Source: Burkholderiaceae bacterium (GTDB lineage: Bacteria; Pseudomonadota; Gammaproteobacteria; Burkholderiales; Burkholderiaceae_C). From it: a stretch of DNA of 64,000 bases. Of the stretch, positions 23,726 to 33,295 are shown one piece after another; the first letter of the stretch is position 1; each line of letters starts with the position of its first letter. The notes under the pieces are model-generated. The model was not told the DNA's origin, searched no databases, and was given only the letters and a program-made list of their open reading frames with translations. A program made the position numbers and the translations under genes. Location: positions 1-64,000 of the forward strand of contig CAKKRJ010000003.1 in the NCBI GenBank assembly GCA_919902775.1, read 5' to 3'.

Positions 23726-23802
23726 GCGGCTGTAGCTCAGCTGGATAGAGTACTTGGCTACGAACCAAGGGGTCGTGGGTTCGATTCCTGCCAGCCGCAC
23801 CA
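23726..23802 (+). tRNA. tRNA-Arg(ACG)
   Basis: 77-nt cloverleaf. The acceptor GCGGCTG (23726-23732) pairs perfectly with CAGCCGC (23792-23798), followed by discriminator A and an encoded CCA. D arm GCTCAGCTGGATAGAGT, anticodon stem CTTGG/CCAAG with loop CTACGAA giving anticodon ACG, T arm GTGGGTTCGATTCCTGC. ACG is normally deaminated to ICG to read CGN codons. Confidence 0.97.
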
Positions 23803-23810
23803 AAAATTAG

Positions 23811-23840
23811 AAAGCCCACAACGAAAGTTGTGGGCTTTTT
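23811..23840 (+). terminator. Rho-independent terminator of tRNA-Arg
   Basis: Stem AAAGCCCACAAC (23811-23822) and GTTGTGGGCTTT (23827-23838) perfectly paired around a GAAA tetraloop, followed by a short T run. It terminates the tRNA transcript before greB. Confidence 0.92.
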
Positions 23841-23925
23841 CTATGCGCGAACGAAAAGCAAGGGCCTTCGATTTTGGCTTGCAAACGGTGATCACTTTGC
23901 ATATTCCGACCTTGGACATTTCGAC

Positions 23926-24480
23926 ATGAGCAAAGCATTCACCAAAGAATCTGACGGCGAGGACGACGAAGACCTGGGCTTGCCCGCCTTGCCCGCGGGT
24001 GCGCGCAATTACATGACGCCTTTGGGTTATTCCCGCATGCGGGCCGAGTTGTTCTCCTTGATCGATGATGAACGGCCCAAAGTGGTCGAGATCGTGCATT
24101 GGGCCGCCAGCAACGGCGACCGATCTGAAAACGGCGATTACATCTACGGGAAAAAACGCTTGCGTGAAATCGACAGGCGCATCCGTTTCCTGACCAAGCG
24201 GCTGGAAGTCGCTGAAGTGGTGGACCCTGCAGTTCACCATGGCAGTGAACAGATTTATTTTGGTGCCACGGTGACTTATGCAGAGGCTTCAGGCACCGAG
24301 CGCACGGTCACCATCTTGGGCATCGATGAAGCGGACAGCTTGCAAGGCCAGGTCAGCTGGGTCTCGCCGATCGCACGCACTTTGCTCAAGTCCCGCGAAG
24401 GCGATGCGCTCAAATTGGTCACGCCGGCCGGCGTGTTGGACATCGAGGTGTTGCAGGTCAGTTATCCAGCACCTGCCTGA
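23926..24480 (+). CDS. greB: Transcription elongation factor GreB
   Basis: 184 aa from ATG 23926; the upstream frame crosses the tRNA terminator and is not coding. The N-terminal coiled coil contains NYMTPLGYSRMRAELFSLID, then AASNGDRSENGDYIYGKKRL, the acidic-tip region that stimulates RNA polymerase cleavage of backtracked RNA. The C-terminal FKBP-like domain carries VSWVSPIARTLLKSREGD. An acidic N-terminal stretch (ESDGEDDEDLG) is common in betaproteobacterial GreB. Confidence 0.93.
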   Translation: MSKAFTKESDGEDDEDLGLPALPAGARNYMTPLGYSRMRAELFSLIDDERPKVVEIVHWAASNGDRSENGDYIYGKKRLREIDRRIRFLTKRLEVAEVVDPAVHHGSEQIYFGATVTYAEASGTERTVTILGIDEADSLQGQVSWVSPIARTLLKSREGDALKLVTPAGVLDIEVLQVSYPAPA

Positions 24481-24542
24481 GCGGCTGGGGTAGCCGGTCT
24501 GCCTGCCAATGGATCTGTAGGGGAGGGGCGTGCCGCAGGGGC

Positions 24543-26813
24543 TCAGCCGGCTGCGTTGGCTTGGTTGGTTTGGCGTTCGGCCTTGACCACCGAGGGGGTG
24601 CGTTTGAGGTGACGCAGCACTTGATCCAAGTGCGCCGTGTCACGCACGGTGATGACAAATTTCAACTCGGCCATGTCTTGTGGGGACTCGTTGCCCATGT
24701 CCACGTGCACGATGTCGGTTTCGGCGCTGGCCAGTGCACCGGCCACCCGGGCCAGTACGCCCTTGCCATTGATCACCGTGACGTTGATGGCGGTTTCAAA
24801 GCTGCGGGTCAATTCGTCGGACCATTCCACGCCGATGAAGCGTTCGCTGTCTTTATGCTCCAGCTTGCGCGCTATGGCACAGTCCCGGGCATGCACCGCC
24901 AGACCTTCGCCCCGGCCGAGATAGCCCACGATGTCGTCCCCTGGCAAGGGTCGGCAGCAGCGGGAATAAACCACCGAGGCGTTCTCGCTGCCATCCAGGG
25001 TGATGGCACCCTGTGATACCGATTCATGGGCCGTGAAGCGTTCGCGGGTCATCAGCAGCGCATCGGGTTTTTGGCCGCCTTCAGACAGCAATCCGGCCAG
25101 GCGCTTGGCCACAATGGTGGCGATGCGTTTGCCCAGACCAATGTCCATCAGCAAATCGGACAGGTTGCGGTTGCCGGTGAAGCGCAGCAGTTTTTCCCAG
25201 ATGGCCTGGTTCCCTGCATCGTCGGCAGGCAGTTTGTCGATGCCTTCTGCGCGCAAAGCTTGGGACAGGAGTTTCTCGCCCAATTCCACCGATTCGGTCT
25301 GGGCCATGGTCTTGAGGTGGTGGCGAATTTTGGAGCGCGCGCGTCCAGTGCGTACAAAACCCAGCCATGCCGGATTGGGGGCTGACACTGGCGCAGTGAT
25401 CACCTCGACCACGTCGCCGTTCTTGAGTTCGGTACGCAGTGGCACCTGGTCGCCGTTGATGCGGGCGGCCATGGCGTGGTCGCCCACCCGGCTGTGGATG
25501 GCATAGGCAAAGTCCACCACCGTGGCGCCCCGGGGCATGGCCATGATCTGGCTCTTGGGGGTGAAAACATACACCGCATCGGGAAACAGATCGACCTTGA
25601 CGTGGTCCCAGAACTCTGCGGCATCGCGGGTCTCGGTCTGAATGTCCAATAGCGATTGCAGCCACTGTGTACTCAGTCGTTCCGATTGGGCGTTGGCCGA
25701 TTCGTGCTCTTTGTAAAGCCAGTGCGCCGCCACACCCGACTCGGCCACCAGATGCATGGCTTCGGTCCGCATCTGGAATTCGACGTTCACGCCCGATGGC
25801 CCCACCAAAGTGGTGTGCAGTGATTGGTAACCGTTGACCTTGGCAATGGCGATGTGGTCTTTGAACTTGCCCGGCACCGGCTTGTAGATTTGGTGCAACC
25901 AGCCCAGTGCGGTGTAGCAATCGATCACCGAGGGCACGATGACCCGAAAGCCATAAATGTCGGTCACCTGGGCAAAGCTCAGGTGCTTTTCATCCATTTT
26001 CTTGTAGATGGAATAGAGCGTTTTTTCGCGTCCGCTGATGCGCACTTCCATCTTGGCCTGCGCAAACACGGCCTCGACATCGGCCTGCACTTTTTGAATC
26101 AGGTCACGGCGGCGATTGCGCGCCCGGGACACCGCCTTGGTCAATACAGCGTAGCGCCAGGGCAGTTGGTGTTTGAAGGACAGATCTTGCAGTTCGCGGT
26201 AAATCTGGTTCAAACCCAGGCGGTGGGCGATGGGGGCGTAAATTTCAAGTGTTTCGGAAGCAATCCGGCCCCACTTGCTGCGCGGCATGTCAGACATGGT
26301 GCGCATGTTGTGGGTGCGATCGGCCAGTTTGATCAGGATGACGCGCACGTCGCGGGCCATGGCCAGCAGCATTTTGCGAAACGATTCGGCCTGGTTTTCT
26401 TCGCGGGTGTTGAATTCCAGCTTGTCCAGCTTGGTCAGGCCATCCACCAGTTCGGCCACCGGGGAACCAAAGCGCTCGATCAACTCGATCTTGGTGACAC
26501 CGCAGTCTTCCATGGCGTCATGCAGCAATGCAGCAGCCAGTGCCTGGGCATCCAATTTCCATTCGGTGCACAAACCCGCCACGGCGATCGGGTGGGTGAT
26601 GTAAGGCTCACCACTTTTGCGCATCTGGCCCAGGTGGGCTTCGTCGGCAAATTTGTAAGCCCGCCGCACCATGTCGGTCTCGGCTTCCGTCAGGTAGCCG
26701 AGTTGCGCCTCCAGCACGGCAAAGCTGGCCGCTGCCGCATTGGCTGCGGCAGGGTCCAGCACTTTGGAGCGGCTGGAACCCGCTTTGGGGGGGGAGGGCA
26801 TGGCAGGACGCAT
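24543..26813 (-). CDS. spoT: Bifunctional (p)ppGpp synthetase/hydrolase (RelA/SpoT family)
   Basis: About 756 aa. The HD hydrolase domain is intact (YITHPIAVAGL and AALLHDAMEDCG), so it can hydrolyse ppGpp. The synthetase domain (GREKTLYSIYKKMDEKHLSF, YGFRVIV) follows, then TGS (VDLFPDAVYVFTPKSQIMAM), the ZFD-like CCRPLPGDDIVGYL, and a C-terminal ACT domain. ATG 26813 (MRPAMPSPP) is preferred over 26858, which lies within the rpoZ terminator. The neighbouring rpoZ and gmk genes form the common betaproteobacterial block. Confidence 0.94.
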   Translation of the reverse strand: MRPAMPSPPKAGSSRSKVLDPAAANAAAASFAVLEAQLGYLTEAETDMVRRAYKFADEAHLGQMRKSGEPYITHPIAVAGLCTEWKLDAQALAAALLHDAMEDCGVTKIELIERFGSPVAELVDGLTKLDKLEFNTREENQAESFRKMLLAMARDVRVILIKLADRTHNMRTMSDMPRSKWGRIASETLEIYAPIAHRLGLNQIYRELQDLSFKHQLPWRYAVLTKAVSRARNRRRDLIQKVQADVEAVFAQAKMEVRISGREKTLYSIYKKMDEKHLSFAQVTDIYGFRVIVPSVIDCYTALGWLHQIYKPVPGKFKDHIAIAKVNGYQSLHTTLVGPSGVNVEFQMRTEAMHLVAESGVAAHWLYKEHESANAQSERLSTQWLQSLLDIQTETRDAAEFWDHVKVDLFPDAVYVFTPKSQIMAMPRGATVVDFAYAIHSRVGDHAMAARINGDQVPLRTELKNGDVVEVITAPVSAPNPAWLGFVRTGRARSKIRHHLKTMAQTESVELGEKLLSQALRAEGIDKLPADDAGNQAIWEKLLRFTGNRNLSDLLMDIGLGKRIATIVAKRLAGLLSEGGQKPDALLMTRERFTAHESVSQGAITLDGSENASVVYSRCCRPLPGDDIVGYLGRGEGLAVHARDCAIARKLEHKDSERFIGVEWSDELTRSFETAINVTVINGKGVLARVAGALASAETDIVHVDMGNESPQDMAELKFVITVRDTAHLDQVLRHLKRTPSVVKAERQTNQANAAG

Positions 26814-26856
26814 GGTTCCAATGTAACGCAAGCCAACAGGGGCTTTTTCTGAGCAC

Positions 26857-26882
26857 AAAAAAAAGCCCCATCACTGGGGCTT
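26857..26882 (-). terminator. Terminator after rpoZ
   Basis: Read on the minus strand: stem AAGCCCCA/TGGGGCTT with a 4-base loop followed by eight T residues. It lies between the rpoZ stop and the spoT start, so spoT either depends on readthrough or has its own promoter in the 40 bases before its ATG. A GC-rich hairpin GCCCGGC-gtgt-GCCGGGC sits just beside it (26890-26907). Confidence 0.85.
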
Positions 26883-26915
26883 GGGCAGGCCCGGCGTGTG
26901 CCGGGCAGCGGTGTT

Positions 26916-27116
26916 TCAGGACACGCGCTTGAGCATTTCGATGCCGACTTTGCCCGCTGCAATTTCGCGCAAGGCGGTCACGCCAGGCTTGTTTTTGCTT
27001 TCAATGCGGGGCGTGTGGCCCTGGCTCAGCATGCGGGCACGGTAGGTGGCTGCCAAAACCAGCTGAAAGCGGTTCGGGATTTGTTCCAGGCAATCTTCAA
27101 CAGTGATGCGGGCCAT
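26916..27116 (-). CDS. rpoZ: RNA polymerase omega subunit
   Basis: 66 aa from ATG 27116; the open frame continues upstream but only as leader. [20 protein letters not shown], then [13 protein letters not shown], is the conserved omega core, with [20 protein letters not shown] toward the end. Downstream of gmk in the same direction, 31 bases apart. Confidence 0.95.
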   Translation of the reverse strand: MARITVEDCLEQIPNRFQLVLAATYRARMLSQGHTPRIESKNKPGVTALREIAAGKVGIEMLKRVS

Positions 27117-27147
27117 GATGTTTTCCTTGAGAATTTCTGAGCGTGAT

Positions 27148-27768
27148 TCAAGCCATTTTGAGCGCTTGAAAAGTGTCAGGCCGGGCTCGGCGCTGAACGT
27201 GGTACTTGAGCCGCTGGGCGTGAACAACCGCTTTGAGGTCAAACAGGGCACGATCAAATACTTCGTTGATTATAACGAAGTCGAATTCTTGGGCGTGGGC
27301 CATTTCCACGGCGGCATTTTGCAGGCGCAGCTCAATGATCTCGGGGGCGTCTTCGCCACGGCGTTCCAAGCGCGAGCGCAACTCTTCCCAGCTGGGCGGC
27401 AAGATGAAGATCAGCACCGCGTTGGCGTACATCTTCTTGATCTGCAAGGCACCCTGGTAATCGATCTCCAACACCACATCTGCGCCCTGGGCCATGCGGT
27501 CTTCGATCATCTTTTTGGACGTGCCGTAGCGCTGGCCATGCACATGGGCCCACTCGACAAAGGCGTCGCCCAACACCATGGCGTCAAATTCTTGGACCGA
27601 CGCGAAAAAGTACTCGCGCCCGTGCTTTTCCTGGCCACGGGGCGGGCGGGTGGTGTGCGAGACGGTGGGCTGAACGCGTGAGTCCAGCTCCATCAAGGCC
27701 TTGACCAGGCTGGATTTGCCTGCCCCGCTGGGGGCGGCCACGACAAAGAGGTTTCCGGGGTAATCCAT
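27148..27768 (-). CDS. gmk: Guanylate kinase
   Basis: 206 aa. P-loop [14 protein letters not shown] at about 12-25, [18 protein letters not shown] for GMP binding, and [18 protein letters not shown]. Phosphorylates GMP/dGMP and feeds GTP pools next to the ppGpp enzyme. Start ATG 27768; the 18-base gap to yicC suggests cotranscription. Confidence 0.95.
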   Translation of the reverse strand: MDYPGNLFVVAAPSGAGKSSLVKALMELDSRVQPTVSHTTRPPRGQEKHGREYFFASVQEFDAMVLGDAFVEWAHVHGQRYGTSKKMIEDRMAQGADVVLEIDYQGALQIKKMYANAVLIFILPPSWEELRSRLERRGEDAPEIIELRLQNAAVEMAHAQEFDFVIINEVFDRALFDLKAVVHAQRLKYHVQRRARPDTFQALKMA

Positions 27769-27786
27769 GGGCGGCTTCTTGATTTT

Positions 27787-28704
27787 TTATTCGATGTTCT
27801 GGACTTGTTCGCGCATTTGCTCAATCAGCACTTTCATGTCCACCGAGATGCGGGTCATCTCCAGCACCGCCGATTTGGAGCCCAGCGTGTTGGCTTCGCG
27901 GTGCAGTTCCTGGATCAAAAAATCCAGGCGCTTGCCGATCTCGCCCCCTTTGTCCAACAGTCTGGACAGTTCATCCAGATGCGAGCGCAGGCGGGTCAGT
28001 TCTTCGGCCACATCAATGCGAATGGCAAATGCCGTGGCTTCGGTCAGCGCACGGTCTTGCGCGGCTTCGGGCAGGTGGCGGCCATCGGCCAGGGCCATGG
28101 CGTCTTTCCAGCGTTCCAAAAAGCGCTGGCGCTGTTGCTCGACCAATTGGGGCACCAGAGGGACGGCAAGATCGGCCAGGCTGTGCAGCTGGGTGATGTG
28201 CCCTTGCAGCATGTCGGTCAGTCGGGCGCCTTCGCGGGCACGGGCTTCGCGCAGGGCGTCGATCGCCTGGGTGGCCAGTTGCATCCAGGCCGTTTCGTTC
28301 GGGGCGGCCTGGCCTGAACTGCCAGCCATCATGCGCAGCACGTCGGCCACGCTCAAGGCCCGGGCGCCGGGCAACCAGTCCTGGATTTTGTCTTGCAGGG
28401 CCGCGATTTTTTGCAAAGCCTGGTGGTTTGGCGTGGGCAGGGCAGCGCCATCACCGGCATCCTGACTGGCACGCACTTCGACTTTGCCGCGCTTGATCTG
28501 GCGGGTGATCAACTCGCGCAGGCCGGGCTCGAGCTGGCGCAGTTCTTCCGGCAGGCGAAAACTCAGATCCAGAAAGCGGCTGTTGACCGAGCGGATTTCA
28601 AGTCCCAGCCGGGCTGTTGGGGCCACGTTGGCGGGGGCTTCGCCATCTGCGGGCAGCGGGCTGTGCTGCGCGCTGGCGTATCCGGTCATACTGTAAACTG
28701 GCAT
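27787..28704 (-). CDS. YicC/YloC-family endoribonuclease
   Basis: 305 aa. Starts MPVYSMTGYASAQ, the family's invariant opening, followed by LEIRSVNSRFLDLSFRLPEE and RGKVEVR, and ends in the DUF1732 domain (RIDVAEELTRLRSHLDELSR, KRLDFLIQELHREANTLGSK). Homologues degrade small RNAs. Divergent from rph across a 163-base gap that holds both promoters. Confidence 0.93.
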   Translation of the reverse strand: MPVYSMTGYASAQHSPLPADGEAPANVAPTARLGLEIRSVNSRFLDLSFRLPEELRQLEPGLRELITRQIKRGKVEVRASQDAGDGAALPTPNHQALQKIAALQDKIQDWLPGARALSVADVLRMMAGSSGQAAPNETAWMQLATQAIDALREARAREGARLTDMLQGHITQLHSLADLAVPLVPQLVEQQRQRFLERWKDAMALADGRHLPEAAQDRALTEATAFAIRIDVAEELTRLRSHLDELSRLLDKGGEIGKRLDFLIQELHREANTLGSKSAVLEMTRISVDMKVLIEQMREQVQNIE

Positions 28705-28867
28705 TGATCAGGTTCCTTGTGACAGCGTTTTGCCCAACTGGCACGTCCACGCTGCAAATGCCCAGCCTAACAGCTGAGCATGAAACGAGGCATTATCTCA
28801 AACTCTCTGGCCTGACCCACCTTCTTCTTTGCACGGACTTGCCGTGCCCCATCTTGCGAGCGCTTAC

Positions 28868-29623
28868 ATGAACACCTCTGCCACTGTCCGTACCGGCCGC
28901 GCTGCCGATGCTTTGCGTCCCGTGCGCATCACCCGGGGTTACACCGTCCATGCCGAAGGCTCTGTGCTGATCGAATTTGGCCAGACCCGTGTGTTGTGCA
29001 CCGCTTCGGTCGAGGAAAAAGTGCCGGGCCACAAAAAAGGCAGCGGCGAAGGCTGGGTGACGGCTGAATACGGCATGTTGCCCCGCGCCACCCACACCCG
29101 TGGCGACCGTGAGGCCGCGCGCGGTAAGCAAAGCGGCCGCACGCAGGAGATTCAGCGCCTGATTGGCCGATCGCTGCGCGCCGTTTTTGATCTCAAGAAA
29201 CTGGGTGAACGCACCATCCACCTCGATTGCGACGTGCTGCAAGCCGATGGGGGAACCCGAACCGCCAGCATCACAGGCGCTTTTGTGGCGGCGCAAGATG
29301 CTGTCAGCTGGTTGATGGCTACCGGCAAGTTGACCGAATCGCCTATTTTGGACCGGGTGGCGGCCATTTCGGTGGGCCTGAAAGGTGGCCATGCCTTGTT
29401 GGATCTGGATTACCCCGAAGACTCGGCTTGCGACACCGACATGAATGTGGTCATGACGGGTGCAGGCCACTTCGTGGAAGTGCAAGGCACAGCCGAAGGT
29501 GTGGCTTTCACCCGCGTCGAGATGGACCGCATGCTGGCCTTGGCCGAAAAGGGCATTGCGCAATTGGTGCAACTGCAAAAACAGGCGCACGACGAACCCA
29601 AGACCCTGACATTCAGCGCCTGA
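28868..29623 (+). CDS. rph: Ribonuclease PH
   Basis: 251 aa from ATG 28868 ([20 protein letters not shown]). Phosphorolytic 3'-exonuclease for tRNA ends. Motifs [20 protein letters not shown] and [20 protein letters not shown] are intact, as is the phosphate-binding region near VEVQGTAEG. Start of the rightward rph-rdgB-hemW operon (gaps of 16 and 7 bases). Confidence 0.95.
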   Translation: MNTSATVRTGRAADALRPVRITRGYTVHAEGSVLIEFGQTRVLCTASVEEKVPGHKKGSGEGWVTAEYGMLPRATHTRGDREAARGKQSGRTQEIQRLIGRSLRAVFDLKKLGERTIHLDCDVLQADGGTRTASITGAFVAAQDAVSWLMATGKLTESPILDRVAAISVGLKGGHALLDLDYPEDSACDTDMNVVMTGAGHFVEVQGTAEGVAFTRVEMDRMLALAEKGIAQLVQLQKQAHDEPKTLTFSA

Positions 29624-29639
29624 GCCGGGCAGTGCCTTC

Positions 29640-30254
29640 ATGAAAATCGTTCTCGCCTCCAACAACGCGGGCAAACTGGCCGAGCTGCAAACCTTGTTTG
29701 CACCGCTGCACATGACGCTGGTGCGCCAGTCCGAGCTGAACATCCCCGAAGCCGAAGAACCATTCAAAACCTTTGTCGAGAACGCGCTGGCCAAAGCCCG
29801 CCATGCTGCGCAGCTGAGCGGCCTGCCCGCATTGGCCGACGATGCTGGTTTGTGTGTGGATGCTTTTGGTGGTCAACCCGGTGTGGACACGGCGTATTAC
29901 GCCACCCGCTTTGGCTATGCCAAGAGCGATGACAACAACGTGACGGCCTTGCTGGAGCAGATGCAAGGCATCACTCAGCGCCGTGCGGCCATGGTCAGCA
30001 CCTTGGTGGCGGTGCGCAGCGCAGACGACCCCGAACCCTTGATCGCCGTGGGCCGTGTGGTGGGCGAGATCACGCGGGAGCGCCGGGGCACCAACGGTTT
30101 TGGTTTTGATCCGGTCATGTGGTTGCCCGAATTCGGCAAGACCTTTGCCGAGCTGCCCGTGGAAGTCAAAAATGCCAACAGCCACCGAGGCCGTGCCGCA
30201 CAAGCCATGCTGGTGCTGATGCGCGAGCGCTGGATGGACACCTCCGCTGCATGA
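29640..30254 (+). CDS. rdgB: XTP/dITP pyrophosphatase (RdgB/HAM1)
   Basis: 204 aa. The opening MKIVLASNNAGKLAELQTL carries the triphosphate-binding SNNxxK motif. The catalytic block LPALADDAGLCVDAFGGQPG and the C-terminal GFGFDPVMWLPEFGKTFAEL, then NSHRGRA, are typical. Removes non-canonical purine nucleotides from the pool. Confidence 0.95.
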   Translation: MKIVLASNNAGKLAELQTLFAPLHMTLVRQSELNIPEAEEPFKTFVENALAKARHAAQLSGLPALADDAGLCVDAFGGQPGVDTAYYATRFGYAKSDDNNVTALLEQMQGITQRRAAMVSTLVAVRSADDPEPLIAVGRVVGEITRERRGTNGFGFDPVMWLPEFGKTFAELPVEVKNANSHRGRAAQAMLVLMRERWMDTSAA

Positions 30255-30261
30255 GTCACCC

Positions 30262-31479
30262 ATGAGCCTTCACATGGACCCGGTGCACGCCATGCGCCCT
30301 GGCTTGTTGCAGTTGCCGGCGTTGCCTCCCCTGTCGCTGTATGTGCACCTGCCCTGGTGCATCAAGAAATGCCCCTATTGCGACTTCAACTCGCACGAGT
30401 TCCGTGAGGGGGTGGACGCAGTTTCGACGCAAGACACCTACATCAACGCGCTGTTTGCCGACCTGGAGGCGAGCCTGCCGCTGATTTGGGGGCGCAGCAT
30501 CCAGACGGTGTTTCTGGGTGGCGGCACACCGAGCCTGTTTTCCCCCGATGCGATTGACCGTTTGATTTCGGGCATCCGTGCCCGTGTCCGACTGGCACCC
30601 GATGCCGAAGTGACCATGGAAGCCAACCCCGGTACCTTTGAAAAGGACCGGTTCAAGGCCTTCCGCCAGGCGGGCATCACCCGCTTGTCGATTGGGGTGC
30701 AAAGCTTTGACAATGCCCACCTGAAAGCCCTGGGGCGCGTGCATGACCGCGATCAGGCGCTGGCCGCCGTGACCGAAGCGGCGCAGGTGTTTGATACCTT
30801 CAACCTGGATTTGATGTACGCCTTGCCAGGCCAGACGCTCGAAGGTCTGACGCAAGACATCCAGACCGCACTGGCCTTTGCGCCGCCGCACATCTCGATC
30901 TACCACCTCACGATCGAGCCCAACACCGTGTTTGCCAAGTTCCCGCCGAGCTTGCCCGAAGACGATCTGGCCTACGAGATGATGGACCGCATCACTGAGC
31001 TCACTGCCGCGCAGGGCTTGACACGTTACGAAGTGTCGGCCTACGCCAAACCAGGACACCCATGCGCCCACAACCTGAACTATTGGCAGTTTGGTGACTA
31101 CTTGGGGCTGGGCGCGGGGGCACACAGCAAACTCAGTTTTGCGCACCGGGTGCTGCGGCAAGTGCGTTACCGCGAGCCTGCGCTGTACATGCAGCAAGCC
31201 TTGAAGGGCGAGCCTGTGACGCAAAGCACCGAGGTGTCACACCAGGAGCTGCCGTTTGAATTCATGCTCAACGCCTTGCGCTTGCGCGGTGGATTTGACT
31301 TGGCGGACTATGTGGACCGCACAGGGTTGGCCATGACCAGCATTCAGCGTGGTTTGCAAGAAGCGGAAGAGCGGGGTTTGGTGTGCCGTGACCTGCACCG
31401 GGTCTGGCCAACGGAAAAAGGTTTTGATTTTTTAAGCGATCTGCAGGCGCTTTTCTTGTCTGAGTCGGACCCGGCCTGA
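30262..31479 (+). CDS. hemW: HemW-like radical SAM protein
   Basis: 405 aa. Radical SAM cluster motif C33-x3-C37-x2-C40 in PWCIKKCPYCDFNSH, with GGGTPSLF and the HemN_C domain near the end. HemW proteins bind heme and act as heme chaperones rather than coproporphyrinogen oxidases. The extra Cys immediately following CxxxCxxC in true HemN is replaced by Phe here (CDFNSH), consistent with HemW. Several in-frame ATGs occur in the first 15 codons; the first is used. Confidence 0.92.
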   Translation: MSLHMDPVHAMRPGLLQLPALPPLSLYVHLPWCIKKCPYCDFNSHEFREGVDAVSTQDTYINALFADLEASLPLIWGRSIQTVFLGGGTPSLFSPDAIDRLISGIRARVRLAPDAEVTMEANPGTFEKDRFKAFRQAGITRLSIGVQSFDNAHLKALGRVHDRDQALAAVTEAAQVFDTFNLDLMYALPGQTLEGLTQDIQTALAFAPPHISIYHLTIEPNTVFAKFPPSLPEDDLAYEMMDRITELTAAQGLTRYEVSAYAKPGHPCAHNLNYWQFGDYLGLGAGAHSKLSFAHRVLRQVRYREPALYMQQALKGEPVTQSTEVSHQELPFEFMLNALRLRGGFDLADYVDRTGLAMTSIQRGLQEAEERGLVCRDLHRVWPTEKGFDFLSDLQALFLSESDPA

Positions 31480-31495
31480 CGCGATCAAAATCGCC

Positions 31496-32062
31496 TCAAA
31501 GCGTCTTGAACTTGGTGAGCATCAGTTTCAACAGGTACAGCATCAACAGGGCACCGATCGCGTCGCCAACGAACATGGGCCAGACATCGACCCAGATGTT
31601 CACATCGGAATGCTTCAACAGCAACCAGACCAGGTGATGGGCGACCGAGCCGACGGCCGCAAAAATCAAGATGAAATTCAGCAGGCGCTGGGGGGTCATT
31701 TGTTGCAGCAGCTGTTCGGCACTTTGACCTCTGCGCAGCACCTTCATCACCAACAAGGGGGTGAAACCTGAAACCACACCATTGAGCACCACAAGCCAGA
31801 GATTGGTGTGCAGTGAACTGTGGTCGAGGTACCAAGTCCCCAGCATGATGCCCGCTGCGCCCTGCAGTCCCAGGATCAAGCCCAGAATGACGCGAAATCC
31901 TGCTGGCAAAAACACCCAGTTGACGCCTTCGCTGTAGGCCAAATCGGCAAACAGCCATCCATTGAGATGGAAGAAGCCCACAAACAAAACAGCACTGCTC
32001 AAGGTCAGTGCTGTGGTTTCCAGGGAGGCCTGAATGCGGATCTTCACATCATGTCGGCACAA
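31496..32062 (-). CDS. Uncharacterised inner-membrane protein, about 5 TM
   Basis: 188 aa with about five hydrophobic helices. The opening pattern LFADLAYSEGVNWVFLPAGF, then RVILGLILGLQGAAGIMLGT, resembles the MASE1-type sensory membrane module, but no kinase or cyclase output domain follows. It overlaps the small HTH gene upstream by 14 bases, implying coupled expression. It converges with hemW. Function unknown. Confidence 0.7.
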   Translation of the reverse strand: MCRHDVKIRIQASLETTALTLSSAVLFVGFFHLNGWLFADLAYSEGVNWVFLPAGFRVILGLILGLQGAAGIMLGTWYLDHSSLHTNLWLVVLNGVVSGFTPLLVMKVLRRGQSAEQLLQQMTPQRLLNFILIFAAVGSVAHHLVWLLLKHSDVNIWVDVWPMFVGDAIGALLMLYLLKLMLTKFKTL

Positions 32063-32417
32063 CTTGGTGTGCTTGCTGCATGGATTGCCCCAAATTGTTG
32101 AAGTAATCCAGCGTTCGCTCCGTCGGAATCAGGAATTTGGCGCGGCGGTCGCCTTCCAAATTCAATGTGCTGAGCATTTCCTTTTCGCGCAAGCGTGTGA
32201 TGCGTTTGTGCAAAGTGGCGGGTGAACCCAGATCAGCCAGGGCAATGGCTTCGCGCACGGTCATGGGCTGGTTTTCGTACCAGCGCAAGACCACGGCTTG
32301 CAACAAGGCCTTTTCGTTGGCATCCATTTCCATGCCATTGGGCAAGGCCTGGATGACTTTGGCCAGTTGCAAAAAGCGCAGGTAGGCTGCGGCAAATGGG
32401 GTATTAACTTTTTCCAT
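32049..32417 (-). CDS. MarR-like winged-helix regulator
   Basis: 122 aa. Winged-helix with MTVREAIALADLGSPATLHK, then RITRLREKEMLSTLNLEGDR, a MarR-like recognition helix and wing. It sits first in a two-gene operon with the membrane protein. An AT-rich promoter region (tacaattttaacgaattaattgg) lies directly upstream and the tRNA-Ser gene lies beyond that. Confidence 0.7.
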   Translation of the reverse strand: MEKVNTPFAAAYLRFLQLAKVIQALPNGMEMDANEKALLQAVVLRWYENQPMTVREAIALADLGSPATLHKRITRLREKEMLSTLNLEGDRRAKFLIPTERTLDYFNNLGQSMQQAHQVVPT

Positions 32418-32486
32418 ATTTACAATTTTAACGAATTAATTGGAAATGGGATAGCTTTTATCATTTGCCATTGCCACATTAGTGAC

Positions 32487-32574
32487 TGGCGGAAGCGGTG
32501 AGATTCGAACTCACGGACCCTTTCGAGTCGCCGGTTTTCAAGACCGGTGCAATCGACCACTCTGCCACGCTTCC
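32487..32574 (-). tRNA. tRNA-Ser(TGA)
   Basis: 88-nt class II tRNA. The acceptor GGAAGCG pairs with CGCTTCC, with discriminator G and an encoded CCA (32487-32489 reverse). The anticodon loop CTTGAAA within stem CCGGT/ACCGG gives TGA. A long variable arm (CGACTCGAAAGGGTC) and T arm GAGTTCGAATCTC are present. It reads UCN serine codons. Confidence 0.97.
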
Positions 32575-32635
32575 TTGGGCATGGATTGTAACGATTTAAA
32601 ACAGCGGTCGGATCAGCGTTTCCGCTTCAATGGGG

Positions 32636-33295
32636 TCAGGCTGGACACAACATGCCACGTTTTTCGATGAAGGCCACGACTTGGGCCAAGCCATCCAGCG
32701 TCTTGAGGTTGGTCATGACCCATGGGCGGGTCTCCGGATTGGGGCGCATGCGGGCTGTATCGGCCCTCATCACCTCCAAAGAGGCACCCACATGGGGTGC
32801 CAGATCGGTCTTGTTGATGACAAACAAATCGCTTTTGGTGATGCCGGGGCCGCCCTTGCGTGGAATTTTTTCGCCAGCGGCCACATCGATCACGTAAATC
32901 GTCAGGTCGCTCAATTCGGGGCTGAAGGTGGCGGCCAGGTTGTCGCCACCGCTTTCAATGAACACCACATCGGCGTTCGGAAATTTCTGCAGCATGCGGT
33001 CGATGGCTTCGAGGTTGATGGACGCATCTTCCCGGATGGCCGTGTGCGGGCAGCCACCTGTCTCCACCCCCATGATGCGGTCCGCAGGCAGGGCACCGCT
33101 CACTGTGAGCAGGCGCTGGTCTTCTTTGGTGTAAATGTCGTTGGTGATGGCGATCAGGTCCCAACGCTCGCGCATGTTTTTGCACAGCATTTCCAGCAGG
33201 GTGGTTTTGCCCGAGCCAACGGGCCCACCGATGCCCACGCGCAGCGGTGGCAGTTTTTTGGTGCGGTGGGGAATGTGGTGCAAAGGTGTGCTCAT
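32636..33295 (-). CDS. ureG: Urease accessory GTPase UreG
   Basis: 219 aa from ATG 33295 ([11 protein letters not shown]); the longer upstream frame runs through ureF in another frame. P-loop GGPVGSGKT at about 23-31, the metal-binding CPH motif in [14 protein letters not shown], and the G3/G4 region [13 protein letters not shown]. It delivers nickel to urease with UreE/F/D. Last gene of the ureABCEFG run. Confidence 0.95.
   Translation of the reverse strand: MSTPLHHIPHRTKKLPPLRVGIGGPVGSGKTTLLEMLCKNMRERWDLIAITNDIYTKEDQRLLTVSGALPADRIMGVETGGCPHTAIREDASINLEAIDRMLQKFPNADVVFIESGGDNLAATFSPELSDLTIYVIDVAAGEKIPRKGGPGITKSDLFVINKTDLAPHVGASLEVMRADTARMRPNPETRPWVMTNLKTLDGLAQVVAFIEKRGMLCPA

Noticed and set aside
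23830..23925. N-terminal extension of GreB into the tRNA-Arg terminator
   Set aside because: It would begin inside the terminator stem and does not resemble GreB; ATG 23926 fits family length.
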